54,866 bases of DNA. Source: Cohnella xylanilytica. GTDB lineage: Bacteria > Bacillota > Bacilli > Paenibacillales > Paenibacillaceae. Position numbers and translations under genes: made by a program. Positions 8,394-15,854 of the stretch are shown one piece after another. How positions within the stretch are numbered: the first letter of the stretch is position 1; the number at the start of each line of letters is the position of its first letter. A model generated the notes under the pieces. The model was not told the DNA's origin. It was given only the letters and a program-made list of their open reading frames with translations, and searched no databases. The stretch is from NCBI RefSeq assembly GCF_014212175.1, contig NZ_JACJVR010000013.1, forward strand, positions 1 to 54,866, written 5' to 3'.

Positions 8394-8422
8394 TTTACCT
8401 GGCCGCCAATCTTGTTTATACT
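8394..8422 (+). promoter_or_regulatory. Sigma-A promoter of the tetR-like gene
   Basis: TTTACC (8394-8399), 17-base spacer, TATACT (8417-8422). The -35 elements of the two divergent promoters lie 37 bases apart. Confidence 0.75.
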
Positions 8423-8449
8423 GTTCTAAAGAAGGGATGGAGAGCGCTT

Positions 8450-9139
8450 ATGAGAACTCAGGAAGACGGCGCCGTCGGCTGGCGCTACACCGATCCGGAA
8501 TGCCGGAATAAGCTGGTCTCCAAGCTGCTGTACCCGTTCAAGTCGGGCGGGTTCCAACAATTGCGCATGGACGACGTCGCCAAGCAGATGGACATCTCGA
8601 AGGCGACGCTTTATAAATATTTCAGCTCCAAGGAAGAGATCGTGGGGATCGTCGTCGATCTGTTTATCCGTCGGATTATCGATCTGTACAAGGATTATCT
8701 CGGCGATTCGGAGCTGCCCTACCCGGTTCGGTTCCAGAAGTCGTTCCCCCAGACGCTGCTGATCGCCAACTACGGCAGCGAACCGTTCATGAACGACCTT
8801 CGCGACTCGCTTCCGGAGCTGTACGAACAGGTGGACGCCGCGATCGGCGCGCGGAACGAGAGCTTGAAGGAGTTCTACGAGGCGGGGATGGAGGCGAAGG
8901 CGTTCCATCGCCAGAACGCGACGCTGATCGTCATGCAGGACGAACTCATGTGCAAGCAGCTGGTCAACCCGGTCGTCTTGATGAAGAACAACCTGACGCT
9001 GCAGAACGCCATCTGCGATTATTACCGGATGCGCAAGCTGCAACTGCTGACGCCGGAGGCTCACGGCTCCCTCGACGATTCGGAGCTTCAGGGCAAGCTG
9101 GAGATGCTCGTCAAGAAGATCATGTTCGGGATGGCATAA
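8450..9139 (+). CDS. TetR-family transcriptional regulator
   Basis: 229 residues from ATG 8450, which has GGAG 8 bases upstream; the frame stays open to 8390 but that lies upstream of the -10 element, so the longer form would not be transcribed. N-terminal helix-turn-helix near residues 33-60 (LRMDDVAKQMDISKATLYKYF, shown in part by DDVAKQMDISKATLYKYF). The all-helical C-terminal half would bind an inducer and dimerise. It is divergent from the DHA2 exporter and most likely represses it and itself. The inducer is unknown. Confidence 0.9.
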   Translation: MRTQEDGAVGWRYTDPECRNKLVSKLLYPFKSGGFQQLRMDDVAKQMDISKATLYKYFSSKEEIVGIVVDLFIRRIIDLYKDYLGDSELPYPVRFQKSFPQTLLIANYGSEPFMNDLRDSLPELYEQVDAAIGARNESLKEFYEAGMEAKAFHRQNATLIVMQDELMCKQLVNPVVLMKNNLTLQNAICDYYRMRKLQLLTPEAHGSLDDSELQGKLEMLVKKIMFGMA

Positions 9140-9646
9140 ACCGGGAGTCCGGATCGGAGCTTGGATAGAGCGGGCTTGGAGAACGTTTTGGGGCGCGGAA
9201 GGCGAGATGGCGAACGGGAAATTGGCGAACGGGAAACGGCGGGCGATGACTCGCGGAAGGCGCACGGAGCATGGCTACGAATCGAGGAAACGCTATTTTG
9301 GTGAAAATAAGCAAATTTCGTGTCTAACGAATCGTAGCAACGCTATTTCGTTCCGGAAGCCCGATTTTGCCCCTCGACGGCCCAAATAAGGTCGCTGGGA
9401 TTCGTTAGACCCTCTATTAGGGGCATTCGGGCCAAATAGCGATTCCTGGGTTCGTTAAAGCGCGAGCCCTCCGAAAAGCCCCGATCGTATCGAAGGTCAT
9501 TCGTTTTCGCCGCTAGGCGCCAAGCCGTCCTACCGAATTCGGCGTTCATAACGGCCGAGGTGACCGTTACGTTCTCTCGGACGTATGGGGCGTGCCTATC
9601 TTGAGTCCGCTTTCTGTATCGAAGAGGCTAGAGAATAGGTCTGCCT
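9140..9646. repeat. Gene-free stretch with four copies of a short repeat in two orientations
   Basis: A 25-27-bp motif (TAACGAATC N7-8 CGCTATTT) occurs forward at 9276-9300 and 9324-9350 and reversed at 9383-9408 and 9433-9459. Both pairs are spaced exactly 50 bases, so the block is a large imperfect inverted repeat. Elsewhere the stretch shows only small items (GGCGAACGGGAAA twice near 9210-9235; TAACGG/CCGTTA near 9551). No gene is supported. Confidence 0.8.
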
Positions 9647-9706
9647 TGAAAAAAGAGACCTTCCGAAGGAAAACGGCGATTCCGTTCTCCATCGGAAGGT
9701 CTCTTT
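9647..9706 (-). terminator. Strong terminator of the hem operon
   Basis: A perfect 15-bp stem AAAGAGACCTTCCGA/TCGGAAGGTCTCTTT (9652-9666, 9692-9706). On the minus strand it is followed by TTTTTT, so it ends the hem operon; the plus-strand side reads CTCTTTGTCTTTG and may work in both directions. Confidence 0.9.
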
Positions 9707-9737
9707 GTCTTTGCGCTCGCGATACGAAGCTCGGAAA

Positions 9738-11234
9738 TCAGGCCTCGTCCGCAAGCATCCGCTCGGCGGCTTCCTTCGCCATCTGGACGCAGTCCGGCAA
9801 GCCGACGCCGTCGAACGGGGCGCCCGTCGCGTAGACGCCGGGAAGCCGGCTCGCCAGCTCCGCGCGGAACGCCGCGACGCGATCGGCGTGGCCGACCGGA
9901 TACTGCGGCATCGAGCGGCGCAGCCGCGTGATCTCGACGAACTCCGGCTCGGCGGTGAGCCCCATCAGCTCGCGGATGTCGCGCCGCACCGCCGCCGTCA
10001 TCTCCTCGTCCGACAGCTCGACGGCGGACTGGTCGTCGGCGTGCCCGACGTAGCAGCGGATCAGCCGCTTGCCGGCCGGGGCGGTATGCCCCCACTTCGA
10101 CGACGTCCACGTGCTCGCCGTGATCGTCCGCCCTTCGCCGTGCGGCACGAGGAAGCCGGAGCCGTCGAGCTTATGGTTGAAGCCCTTCGCGTCGTAGGCG
10201 AAGACGACGTTCGCCACCGACACGTAGTCGATGCGAAGCGCGCCGACATCGACGTGCGGCGAGAGCAGCTCGGCGGTCGCGTAGCCGGGAAGCGTCAGCA
10301 GCACGTCGTCCGCTTCGAGCGTCGAGCCGTCCGCGAGCGTAAGCCGGTACGCCGCGGCGGGAGCCGAAGCTGCCTCCGCCGAGCCGCGGCCGCGCTCCTC
10401 CGTCCGCGCGATCGCCGCGACTTCCGCGCCGAGACGGATCTCGGCGCCTTCTTCGCGCAGCTTCTCCTCCAGCGCTTCGATCAAGGTGCTGAGCCCGTTC
10501 CTGAACGTCAGGAACGCGGTCGGCGGAATCTTCGCCCCGCCCACCGCCGCGGAGCGGGCTTCCGCCGCCTTCGCTCCGGCGGCCGGAGCGGTCTTCCGCG
10601 CTTCGATCATGCCGCGGATGACGCTGCCGTGCTTCCGTTCCATCTCCGCGAACTGAGGGAACGTCGCCTTCAAGCCGAGCCGGTACAGATTGCCGGCGTG
10701 GATGCCGGCGAGCAGCGGCTCCGCGACGCGCTCGACCATCTCCCGGCCGAGCCGGCGCTCGAGGAAGCCGCCGACCGTCTCGTCGGCGTCGTCCTCCTTC
10801 GGCGGCAGCCGCAGCTCGTCGAGCGCCCGCAGCTTGCCGCGCGGCGACACGACGCTGTTCCTCGCGAACGCGCCCAGGTCGTTCGGGATGCCGAGGTTCA
10901 GTCCCTTCGGCATCGGCTGCAGCCGCCCGTCCATCGCCAGGTACGTCTTCGTCGCCTGCGGGTTCGTGCCGGTCAGCTCGTCCAGCAGGCCGAGCTCCCG
11001 GGCCAGACGCAGCATCGGCAGCTTCCGCCCGAGGAACGAGTCCGGCCCGCGTTCGATGACGAAGCCGTTCTTGCGAAGCGTGTTCACCTTGCCGCCGAGC
11101 CGGCCCGACTTCTCCAGCACGACGACGTCGATCTCCCGTCCCCGCTCCTTCGCCAGCCGCTTCAAATAAAAAGCGGCGCTCAGGCCGGTGATGCCGCCTC
11201 CGAGTATCGCCACCCGTCTGACATCCCGTCTCAT
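9738..11234 (-). CDS. hemY: Protoporphyrinogen/coproporphyrinogen III oxidase (HemY/CgoX)
   Basis: 498 residues. N-terminal FAD-binding motif VAILGGGITGLSAAFYLKRL begins at residue 8 (GGGITG 12-17), with the GGK-type flavin loop (SGRLGGKVNTLRKNGFVIE) and a C-terminal FAD segment (LPGVYATGAPFDGVGLPDCV). In Firmicutes this enzyme oxidises coproporphyrinogen III to coproporphyrin III, using oxygen, before iron insertion (established for the coproporphyrin-dependent pathway). It is the third gene of hemE-hemH-hemY. A 91-base gap after hemH carries 9-bp repeats. The strong terminator follows. Middle region 235-300 is alanine-rich. Confidence 0.95.
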   Translation of the reverse strand: MRRDVRRVAILGGGITGLSAAFYLKRLAKERGREIDVVVLEKSGRLGGKVNTLRKNGFVIERGPDSFLGRKLPMLRLARELGLLDELTGTNPQATKTYLAMDGRLQPMPKGLNLGIPNDLGAFARNSVVSPRGKLRALDELRLPPKEDDADETVGGFLERRLGREMVERVAEPLLAGIHAGNLYRLGLKATFPQFAEMERKHGSVIRGMIEARKTAPAAGAKAAEARSAAVGGAKIPPTAFLTFRNGLSTLIEALEEKLREEGAEIRLGAEVAAIARTEERGRGSAEAASAPAAAYRLTLADGSTLEADDVLLTLPGYATAELLSPHVDVGALRIDYVSVANVVFAYDAKGFNHKLDGSGFLVPHGEGRTITASTWTSSKWGHTAPAGKRLIRCYVGHADDQSAVELSDEEMTAAVRRDIRELMGLTAEPEFVEITRLRRSMPQYPVGHADRVAAFRAELASRLPGVYATGAPFDGVGLPDCVQMAKEAAERMLADEA

Positions 11235-11289
11235 AACGCCACTCTCCTCTTCAGTTATCGCTTCGTTGCCCCTTCAGGCATCGCTTCTG

Positions 11290-11333
11290 CTAACGCTTCT
11301 AACGCTTTTAACGCTATTAATGCTTTTAACGCT
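11290..11333. repeat. 9-bp tandem repeat at the hemH 3' end
   Basis: On the minus strand the 9-mer GTTAAAAGC and variants (ATTAATAGC, GTTAGAAGC) repeat about five times, from the hemH stop codon (TAA inside the first unit) into the hemH-hemY gap. The unit length keeps a reading frame rich in A, L and K, but hemH stops before it. Confidence 0.75.
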
Positions 11334-12258
11334 TCGAGGCCTCCAACACGGATTCCGCCAAAGCCTTCATGTACTGCGGGTCGTCGTTCAGCATCGCGAT
11401 CCGCTCCAGGCGGATGCCGCGCTCCTCCGAGAACCGCCGCGCCTCGATGTCGATGTCGTACAGAACCTCCAGATGGTCCGACACGAAGCCGACCGGCGCC
11501 ACGAGCACGTTCTTCGTTCCTTCGCGGGCGAGCGCGTCCAGCGTGTCGAGAATGTCCGGGCCGAGCCACGGCTGGCCGGTCTGCCCGGCGCTCTGCCACG
11601 TGAACTGCCACCGCTCCACGCCGGCTAAACCGGCCACGGCGCGCGACGTCTCCAGCAGCTGCTCCGGATACGGATCCTTCAGCTCCAAGATCTTCTCCGG
11701 CAGGCTGTGCGCGCTGAACAGCACGAGCGCGTCTCCGCGGCCGTCGCCGAACTTGTCCAGCCCTTCGGACACCCGCTTCGCCAGCGCCGAGATCAGCTCC
11801 GGATGAAGGTGGTAGCTCTCCACCGTCGCGAGGCGAATGCCGCGCTTCTCGGCTTCTTCCTTCGCCCGCTTCATGTAGCCGCCGACGCTCATCGACGAGT
11901 ACTGCGGCGTCAGCACGATCGCGACCGCTTCCTTCACGCCGTCCTCCGCCATCGCGGCGACGCCGTCCTCGATGAAGGGAGCCGCGTGCTTCAGCCCTTG
12001 GTAGCACTTGTACGCGCCCGCTCCGGCCAGCTCATCCAGCGTGCGCTGGAGCGCCGCCGCCTGGCGGTTCGTATTCTCGCGGAGCGGGAACACGCCGCCG
12101 ACGATCGCGCGGTAGCGGCTCGTCAGATCCTCCAGCTGCTCCGCGGTCGGGGGATGCCCCCTGCGAATGTGCGTATAATAGGCTTCGACGCCTTCCATGC
12201 TCTCCGGCGTGCCGTAAGACATGACCAGGACGCCGACCGGGTTCGAATGATCGCTCAT
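11326..12258 (-). CDS. hemH: Ferrochelatase (HemH/CpfC)
   Basis: 310 residues, the size of the soluble Bacillus enzyme. It inserts ferrous iron into coproporphyrin III (Firmicute pathway). Catalytic residues match the B. subtilis positions: His184 in FSAHSLPEKI and Glu264 in GFVSDHLEVLYDID, with Tyr15 in MSYGTPES. No membrane anchor and no iron-sulfur cysteine cluster are present. The ATG overlaps the hemE stop by four bases, with GAAGGAG 9 bases upstream, so expression is tied to hemE. Confidence 0.96.
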   Translation of the reverse strand: MSDHSNPVGVLVMSYGTPESMEGVEAYYTHIRRGHPPTAEQLEDLTSRYRAIVGGVFPLRENTNRQAAALQRTLDELAGAGAYKCYQGLKHAAPFIEDGVAAMAEDGVKEAVAIVLTPQYSSMSVGGYMKRAKEEAEKRGIRLATVESYHLHPELISALAKRVSEGLDKFGDGRGDALVLFSAHSLPEKILELKDPYPEQLLETSRAVAGLAGVERWQFTWQSAGQTGQPWLGPDILDTLDALAREGTKNVLVAPVGFVSDHLEVLYDIDIEARRFSEERGIRLERIAMLNDDPQYMKALAESVLEASKR

Positions 12259-13304
12259 GTCGGGACTCCTTCCTTCAGCTTCCGCTCCGAATAGTCGTGC
12301 ACGAATTCCGTCAGCTCCCGCAGCTTGTCGAGGGACGCTTCCGGGAACAGCCCGTGTCCCAGGTTGAACACGAATCCGGGCTCGCGCATTCCCTCGTCCA
12401 GGAGCCGCGCCGCGTGGGCGTGGATAACGGACTGCGGGGCGGTCAGCACGTACGGGTCGAGATTGCCCTGCACCGCGAACTTCCCGCCGGTGCGGCGGCG
12501 CCCTTCGGCGATCGGCACCCGCCAGTCGAGGCCGACGACGTCGGCCTTAAGCTCCGTCAAGAGCGGGAGCAGCTCGCCCGAGCTGACGCCGGGGAAGTAG
12601 ATCTTCGGAAGGTCCAGATCGGACAACCGGTCGAAAATCGTCCGGACATGCGGCAGCACGAACTCCGCGAAGTCGTGCGGGGCGAGCGCTCCGACCCAGC
12701 TGTCGAACAGCTGGATCGCCTGCGCCCCGGCGCCGGCGTGGGCCCGGAGGTAGTCGGCCGCCATCTCGGCAAGCTTCCCCATGAGCTTGTGCCAGACGGC
12801 CGGCTCGGAGTACATAAGCGCCTTCGTGTTCGCGTACGACTTGGAAGGCCGTCCTTCCACGATATAGCTGGCGAGCGTGAACGGCGCTCCCCCGAACGTG
12901 ATGAGGGGAACGTCCAGCTCCCGTCTCAAGATCCGGATCGTCTCGAGTACGTGCGACAGATCGCCTTCGACGTCGATCGGGCGAAGCTTGTCGACGTCCG
13001 CCGCGGAGCGCACCGGGTTATGGATGACGGGACCGACGTCCTTGACGATGTCGAAGTCGATTCCGATGGAAGCGACGGGATTCATAATATCGGAATACAG
13101 AATGGCGGCGTCGACGCCGAGCTTCCGCACGGGCATCAACGTCACTTCGGCGGCCAGCTCGGGCTGGCGGCAAATTTCAAGCAGCGAGTATTTCTCTTTG
13201 ATTTTCCGGTAATCGGGGTCATACCGTCCGGCTTGGCGCATGTACCATACCGGCACCCGGTCTACGGGTTCGCCGCGGCAAGCGCGCAAGAATCGGTCGT
13301 TCAT
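12255..13304 (-). CDS. hemE: Uroporphyrinogen decarboxylase
   Basis: 349 residues. Converts uroporphyrinogen III to coproporphyrinogen III. The family signature PVWYMRQAGRYDPDYR is at residues 18-33, with the catalytic Asp in ILYSDIMNP (Asp73), and LFDSWVGAL and FNLGHGLFPE further on. First gene of hemEHY, as in B. subtilis. A sigma-A promoter lies 50 bases upstream. Start codon ATG with AAGG-type Shine-Dalgarno. Confidence 0.96.
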   Translation of the reverse strand: MNDRFLRACRGEPVDRVPVWYMRQAGRYDPDYRKIKEKYSLLEICRQPELAAEVTLMPVRKLGVDAAILYSDIMNPVASIGIDFDIVKDVGPVIHNPVRSAADVDKLRPIDVEGDLSHVLETIRILRRELDVPLITFGGAPFTLASYIVEGRPSKSYANTKALMYSEPAVWHKLMGKLAEMAADYLRAHAGAGAQAIQLFDSWVGALAPHDFAEFVLPHVRTIFDRLSDLDLPKIYFPGVSSGELLPLLTELKADVVGLDWRVPIAEGRRRTGGKFAVQGNLDPYVLTAPQSVIHAHAARLLDEGMREPGFVFNLGHGLFPEASLDKLRELTEFVHDYSERKLKEGVPT

Positions 13305-13353
13305 CAGCCTTCGGCCCCTTCATGGCATGGAATGGTATACATCGTATTCTTTC

Positions 13354-13382
13354 ATTATGCCCCTTTTGGAAGGCGCTCACAA
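13354..13382 (-). promoter_or_regulatory. Sigma-A promoter of hemEHY
   Basis: TTGTGA (13377-13382), 17-base spacer, CATAAT (13354-13359), read on the minus strand. Confidence 0.65.
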
Positions 13383-13399
13383 CCTGTAAGCTCCGGGGG

Positions 13400-13420
13400 A
13401 GTATGACAATAGTATGACAA
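13400..13420. promoter_or_regulatory. Direct repeat upstream of hemE, possible regulator site
   Basis: AGTATGACAA at 13400-13409 and again at 13411-13420, one helical turn (11 bases) apart, 18 bases upstream of the hemE -35 and between two divergent genes. The regulator is unknown. Confidence 0.4.
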
Positions 13421-13472
13421 ACCTCGACAGGAATGCGGTCCTTCTAGGGCTTCGGGGCCGCTTGTGCTATAC

Positions 13473-13481
13473 TGGTTTTCG
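13473..13481 (+). promoter_or_regulatory. Possible extended -10 promoter of the MFS gene
   Basis: TGCTATACT (TGn plus TATACT) lies about 55 bases before the MFS start; the -35 region is poor, as is usual with extended -10 promoters. Position is accurate to a few bases. Confidence 0.45.
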
Positions 13482-13538
13482 CATCTCTTACTTCTAAGAT
13501 AACATAGAATGCCCGGCATTCGCACAAGGGGGATCGTC

Positions 13539-14747
13539 ATGCCGCGTTGGAAGGTGAACCTGGCGGTTCTCTGGTTCGGCAACTTTATGGTGACGGCGGG
13601 AATGACGATGATTACGCCGTTCCTCTCCTTATATTTGCAGCAGGACCTGGGCGTTGCGGGCGCGCGCGAGATCGGCGTGTGGGCGGGCTTCATCTTCGCG
13701 GCGAACTTCGTCACCTCGTTCTTCTTCCAGCCGTTGTGGGGGAAGCTGTCGGAACGTTACGGTCGGAAAATGATGCTGCTTCGCTCCGGCTTCGGCATGT
13801 CGGCCGTCATGGTGCTGATGGGGTTCGCGGCAGCTCCCTGGCAGCTTCTGCTGCTCCGCGGGCTCAACGGCGTCATCTCCGGCTATACGCCCGCCGCGGT
13901 CTCTCTCGTGTCGGCGACGACCCCGAAGGAGAAGATGGGCTTCGCCATGGGAACGCTGCAATCGGGCGCCACCGCGGGGACGATTCTCGGCCCCCTCATC
14001 GGTGGCCTCATGGCGGACACGTTCGGGTTCCGTCCTATTTTCTATATCACGGGCTCTCTTCTCTTCCTGGCATCGGCGTTGTCCTGGCTTATGGTCAAGG
14101 AGAAGTTCGACCGGGAGGCGGCCGCGAACCGCCCTCAGGTCGGCATGCTCAGAGGCTTCGGCGAACTGATTCGCGTTCCCCAGCTTCCCGCCTTGTTCAC
14201 GGTCACGTTCCTCATCCAGTTCGCCATGCTGAGCCCGATGACGCTTATTCCGCTCTACGTGCAGCGGCTTCACGGCACGACGGACGATCTCGCCTTCTGG
14301 TCCGGCTTCGTCGGCTCGGTGACCGGCTTCTCGAACATGTTCTCCGCGCCGCTGCTCGGCCGTCTCAGCGACCGGATCGGCTCCGTGCGGATTCTGATCG
14401 TCTCGCTGATCGGAGCCGGCCTGCTGTTCATTCCGCAAGCGTTCGTCGGCTCCGTCCCGCAGCTGCTCGTCTGCCGGTTCCTGCTCGGCTGCTTCGTCGG
14501 CGGGCTGATCCCGACCGTCAACTCCCTCATCCGCCGGCATACGCCGGAAGGGCGCGACAGCCGGGCGTTCGGGTTCAACGGCAGCTTCCTCGCGCTCGGG
14601 AACATGGTCGGCCCCGTCGTCGGCGGCGCCCTGTCGGGCCTGATCGGCATCGAAGGCCTGTTCCTCGTCTCGGCCGCCTTCCTGCTCGCCGCCTCGGCAT
14701 GGACGTACCGGACGTTGTACCGGCCGGCGCGCGAGACGGGACGGTAA
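13539..14747 (+). CDS. 12-TM major facilitator transporter (DHA1-like)
   Basis: 402 residues from ATG 13539, chosen because AAGGGGGA lies 6 bases upstream; the earlier ATG at 13509 has none. Twelve hydrophobic helices are visible. Motif A is GKLSERYGRKMMLL after helix 2 and is repeated as GRLSDRIGSVRILI in the second half; the helix 5 motif reads GPLIGGLMADTFGFRPIF. This is the pattern of proton-coupled drug exporters of the DHA1 type, but a sugar or metabolite substrate is possible. The gene is divergent from hemE. Confidence 0.88.
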   Translation: MPRWKVNLAVLWFGNFMVTAGMTMITPFLSLYLQQDLGVAGAREIGVWAGFIFAANFVTSFFFQPLWGKLSERYGRKMMLLRSGFGMSAVMVLMGFAAAPWQLLLLRGLNGVISGYTPAAVSLVSATTPKEKMGFAMGTLQSGATAGTILGPLIGGLMADTFGFRPIFYITGSLLFLASALSWLMVKEKFDREAAANRPQVGMLRGFGELIRVPQLPALFTVTFLIQFAMLSPMTLIPLYVQRLHGTTDDLAFWSGFVGSVTGFSNMFSAPLLGRLSDRIGSVRILIVSLIGAGLLFIPQAFVGSVPQLLVCRFLLGCFVGGLIPTVNSLIRRHTPEGRDSRAFGFNGSFLALGNMVGPVVGGALSGLIGIEGLFLVSAAFLLAASAWTYRTLYRPARETGR

Positions 14748-14779
14748 GCATGTGCGAGGGGAGGCGACGCCTGCCCCCG

Positions 14780-15511
14780 CTACTTCACCATCGCGAGCGC
14801 CAGCCCGTCGTAGGAAGGCAGGTGCGTCCCGATCAAGCGCGGATCCCGCGCGATCGTGCGGTTGAATTCCCGCACGGCCCGGACGGCGGGCCCCGTCTTG
14901 TCGGGGTTCAGCGTGCGCCCCCGCAGCAGCGTGTTGTCGGCGGCGACGATCGCGCCGGGGCGGGCCAGCTTGATCGCGTATTCCAGATAGACCGGATAGT
15001 TCTCCTTGTCCGCGTCGATGAAGAAGAAGTCGAAGCGGCGGCCTTCCGCTTCGAGCCGGGCCAGGCTGTCCGCCGCCGCGCCGACGATCATCTCGCAGCG
15101 ATCGCCGTAGCCGGCCGCGGCCAGATTGTCCCGCGCCAGGGCGGCGTATTCGGGCTTCAGCTCAAGCGAGGTCACGCGCCCTTCGCCGGGCGGAAGCCCT
15201 CTCGCCAGGCAGATGCCGCTGTACCCGGCCAAGGCGCCGATCTCCAGCAGGCTCCTCGCCCCTGCCGCCGCCACGAGCATCGTCAGCAGCCGCCCGTAGC
15301 CCGGCGCCACCGAGATGTCCGGCATTCCTCGCTCCCGGATCGTCTCCCGGATCCGCTCCAGCTCGGGATCGGCGTCGAACAGCGAATCGAAGTACTCTTC
15401 GGGACCGGCGATCTCGCGGAGGTCCCCGTTCGACTCGGCCTCGGATCGGCCCCGCGGCTCCCCGCTTCGATTCGCGGATTCGTCCGCTTGCGGATTCAAG
15501 TTCATGTCCAT
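14780..15511 (-). CDS. SAM-dependent O-methyltransferase (YrrM / CCoAOMT-like family)
   Basis: 243 residues. The core (about residues 60-243) carries the family motif LLEIGALAGYSGICLARGLP for S-adenosylmethionine, VTSLELKPEYAALARDN (acidic ribose-binding residue), and FDFFFIDADKENYPVYLEYA with the metal-binding Asp, typical of small metal-dependent O-methyltransferases. The first 40 residues are polar and probably disordered. Start ATG with GGGAGG 6 bases upstream. It converges with the MFS gene; no terminator is evident in the 32-base gap. The substrate is unknown. Confidence 0.88.
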   Translation of the reverse strand: MDMNLNPQADESANRSGEPRGRSEAESNGDLREIAGPEEYFDSLFDADPELERIRETIRERGMPDISVAPGYGRLLTMLVAAAGARSLLEIGALAGYSGICLARGLPPGEGRVTSLELKPEYAALARDNLAAAGYGDRCEMIVGAAADSLARLEAEGRRFDFFFIDADKENYPVYLEYAIKLARPGAIVAADNTLLRGRTLNPDKTGPAVRAVREFNRTIARDPRLIGTHLPSYDGLALAMVK

Positions 15512-15779
15512 CGCATCCTCCCGGGCGGCCTCTTCGTCTCGCCGGCCGCCGTCTCTTGATCTTCTGTCCTATGTCTCCCTATTGTAGCGAGAATCCCTTC
15601 CGAACGCGAAGCTTCCTTTACGTTTGCCGAGTTTGCCAAGTTTGCCGAGATTGCAAGTGCCCGCTCCGACGCGGACCGGATTATCGATTAGAAATCTTTA
15701 ATGAAGCTTCGGCTCTTACCCGCGTCTGCGGCGAGGGCGGAATCCGGCCGCGACCGGCTTTTCCAGATCCTTCTAAGGT
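15512..15779. other. Intergenic stretch with a 9-bp tandem repeat
   Basis: The 9-mer TTTGCCGAG repeats four times with small changes at 15623-15657 (TTTGCCGAG, TTTGCCAAG, TTTGCCGAG, ATTGCAAG). The gap separates the methyltransferase from the LtaS-like gene; no coding sequence is supported. Confidence 0.7.
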
Positions 15780-15809
15780 TTGAAAAAACCCTTTCGTTCG
15801 CGCTATACT
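15780..15809 (+). promoter_or_regulatory. Sigma-A promoter of the LtaS-like gene
   Basis: TTGAAA (15780-15785), 18-base spacer, TATACT (15804-15809). Because it lies inside the longest open frame, it argues for a start downstream of about 15820. Confidence 0.65.
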
Positions 15810-15854
15810 ATCTTTTGTTTACAATCTGATTACAAATGGATGTGGGAACATTAC

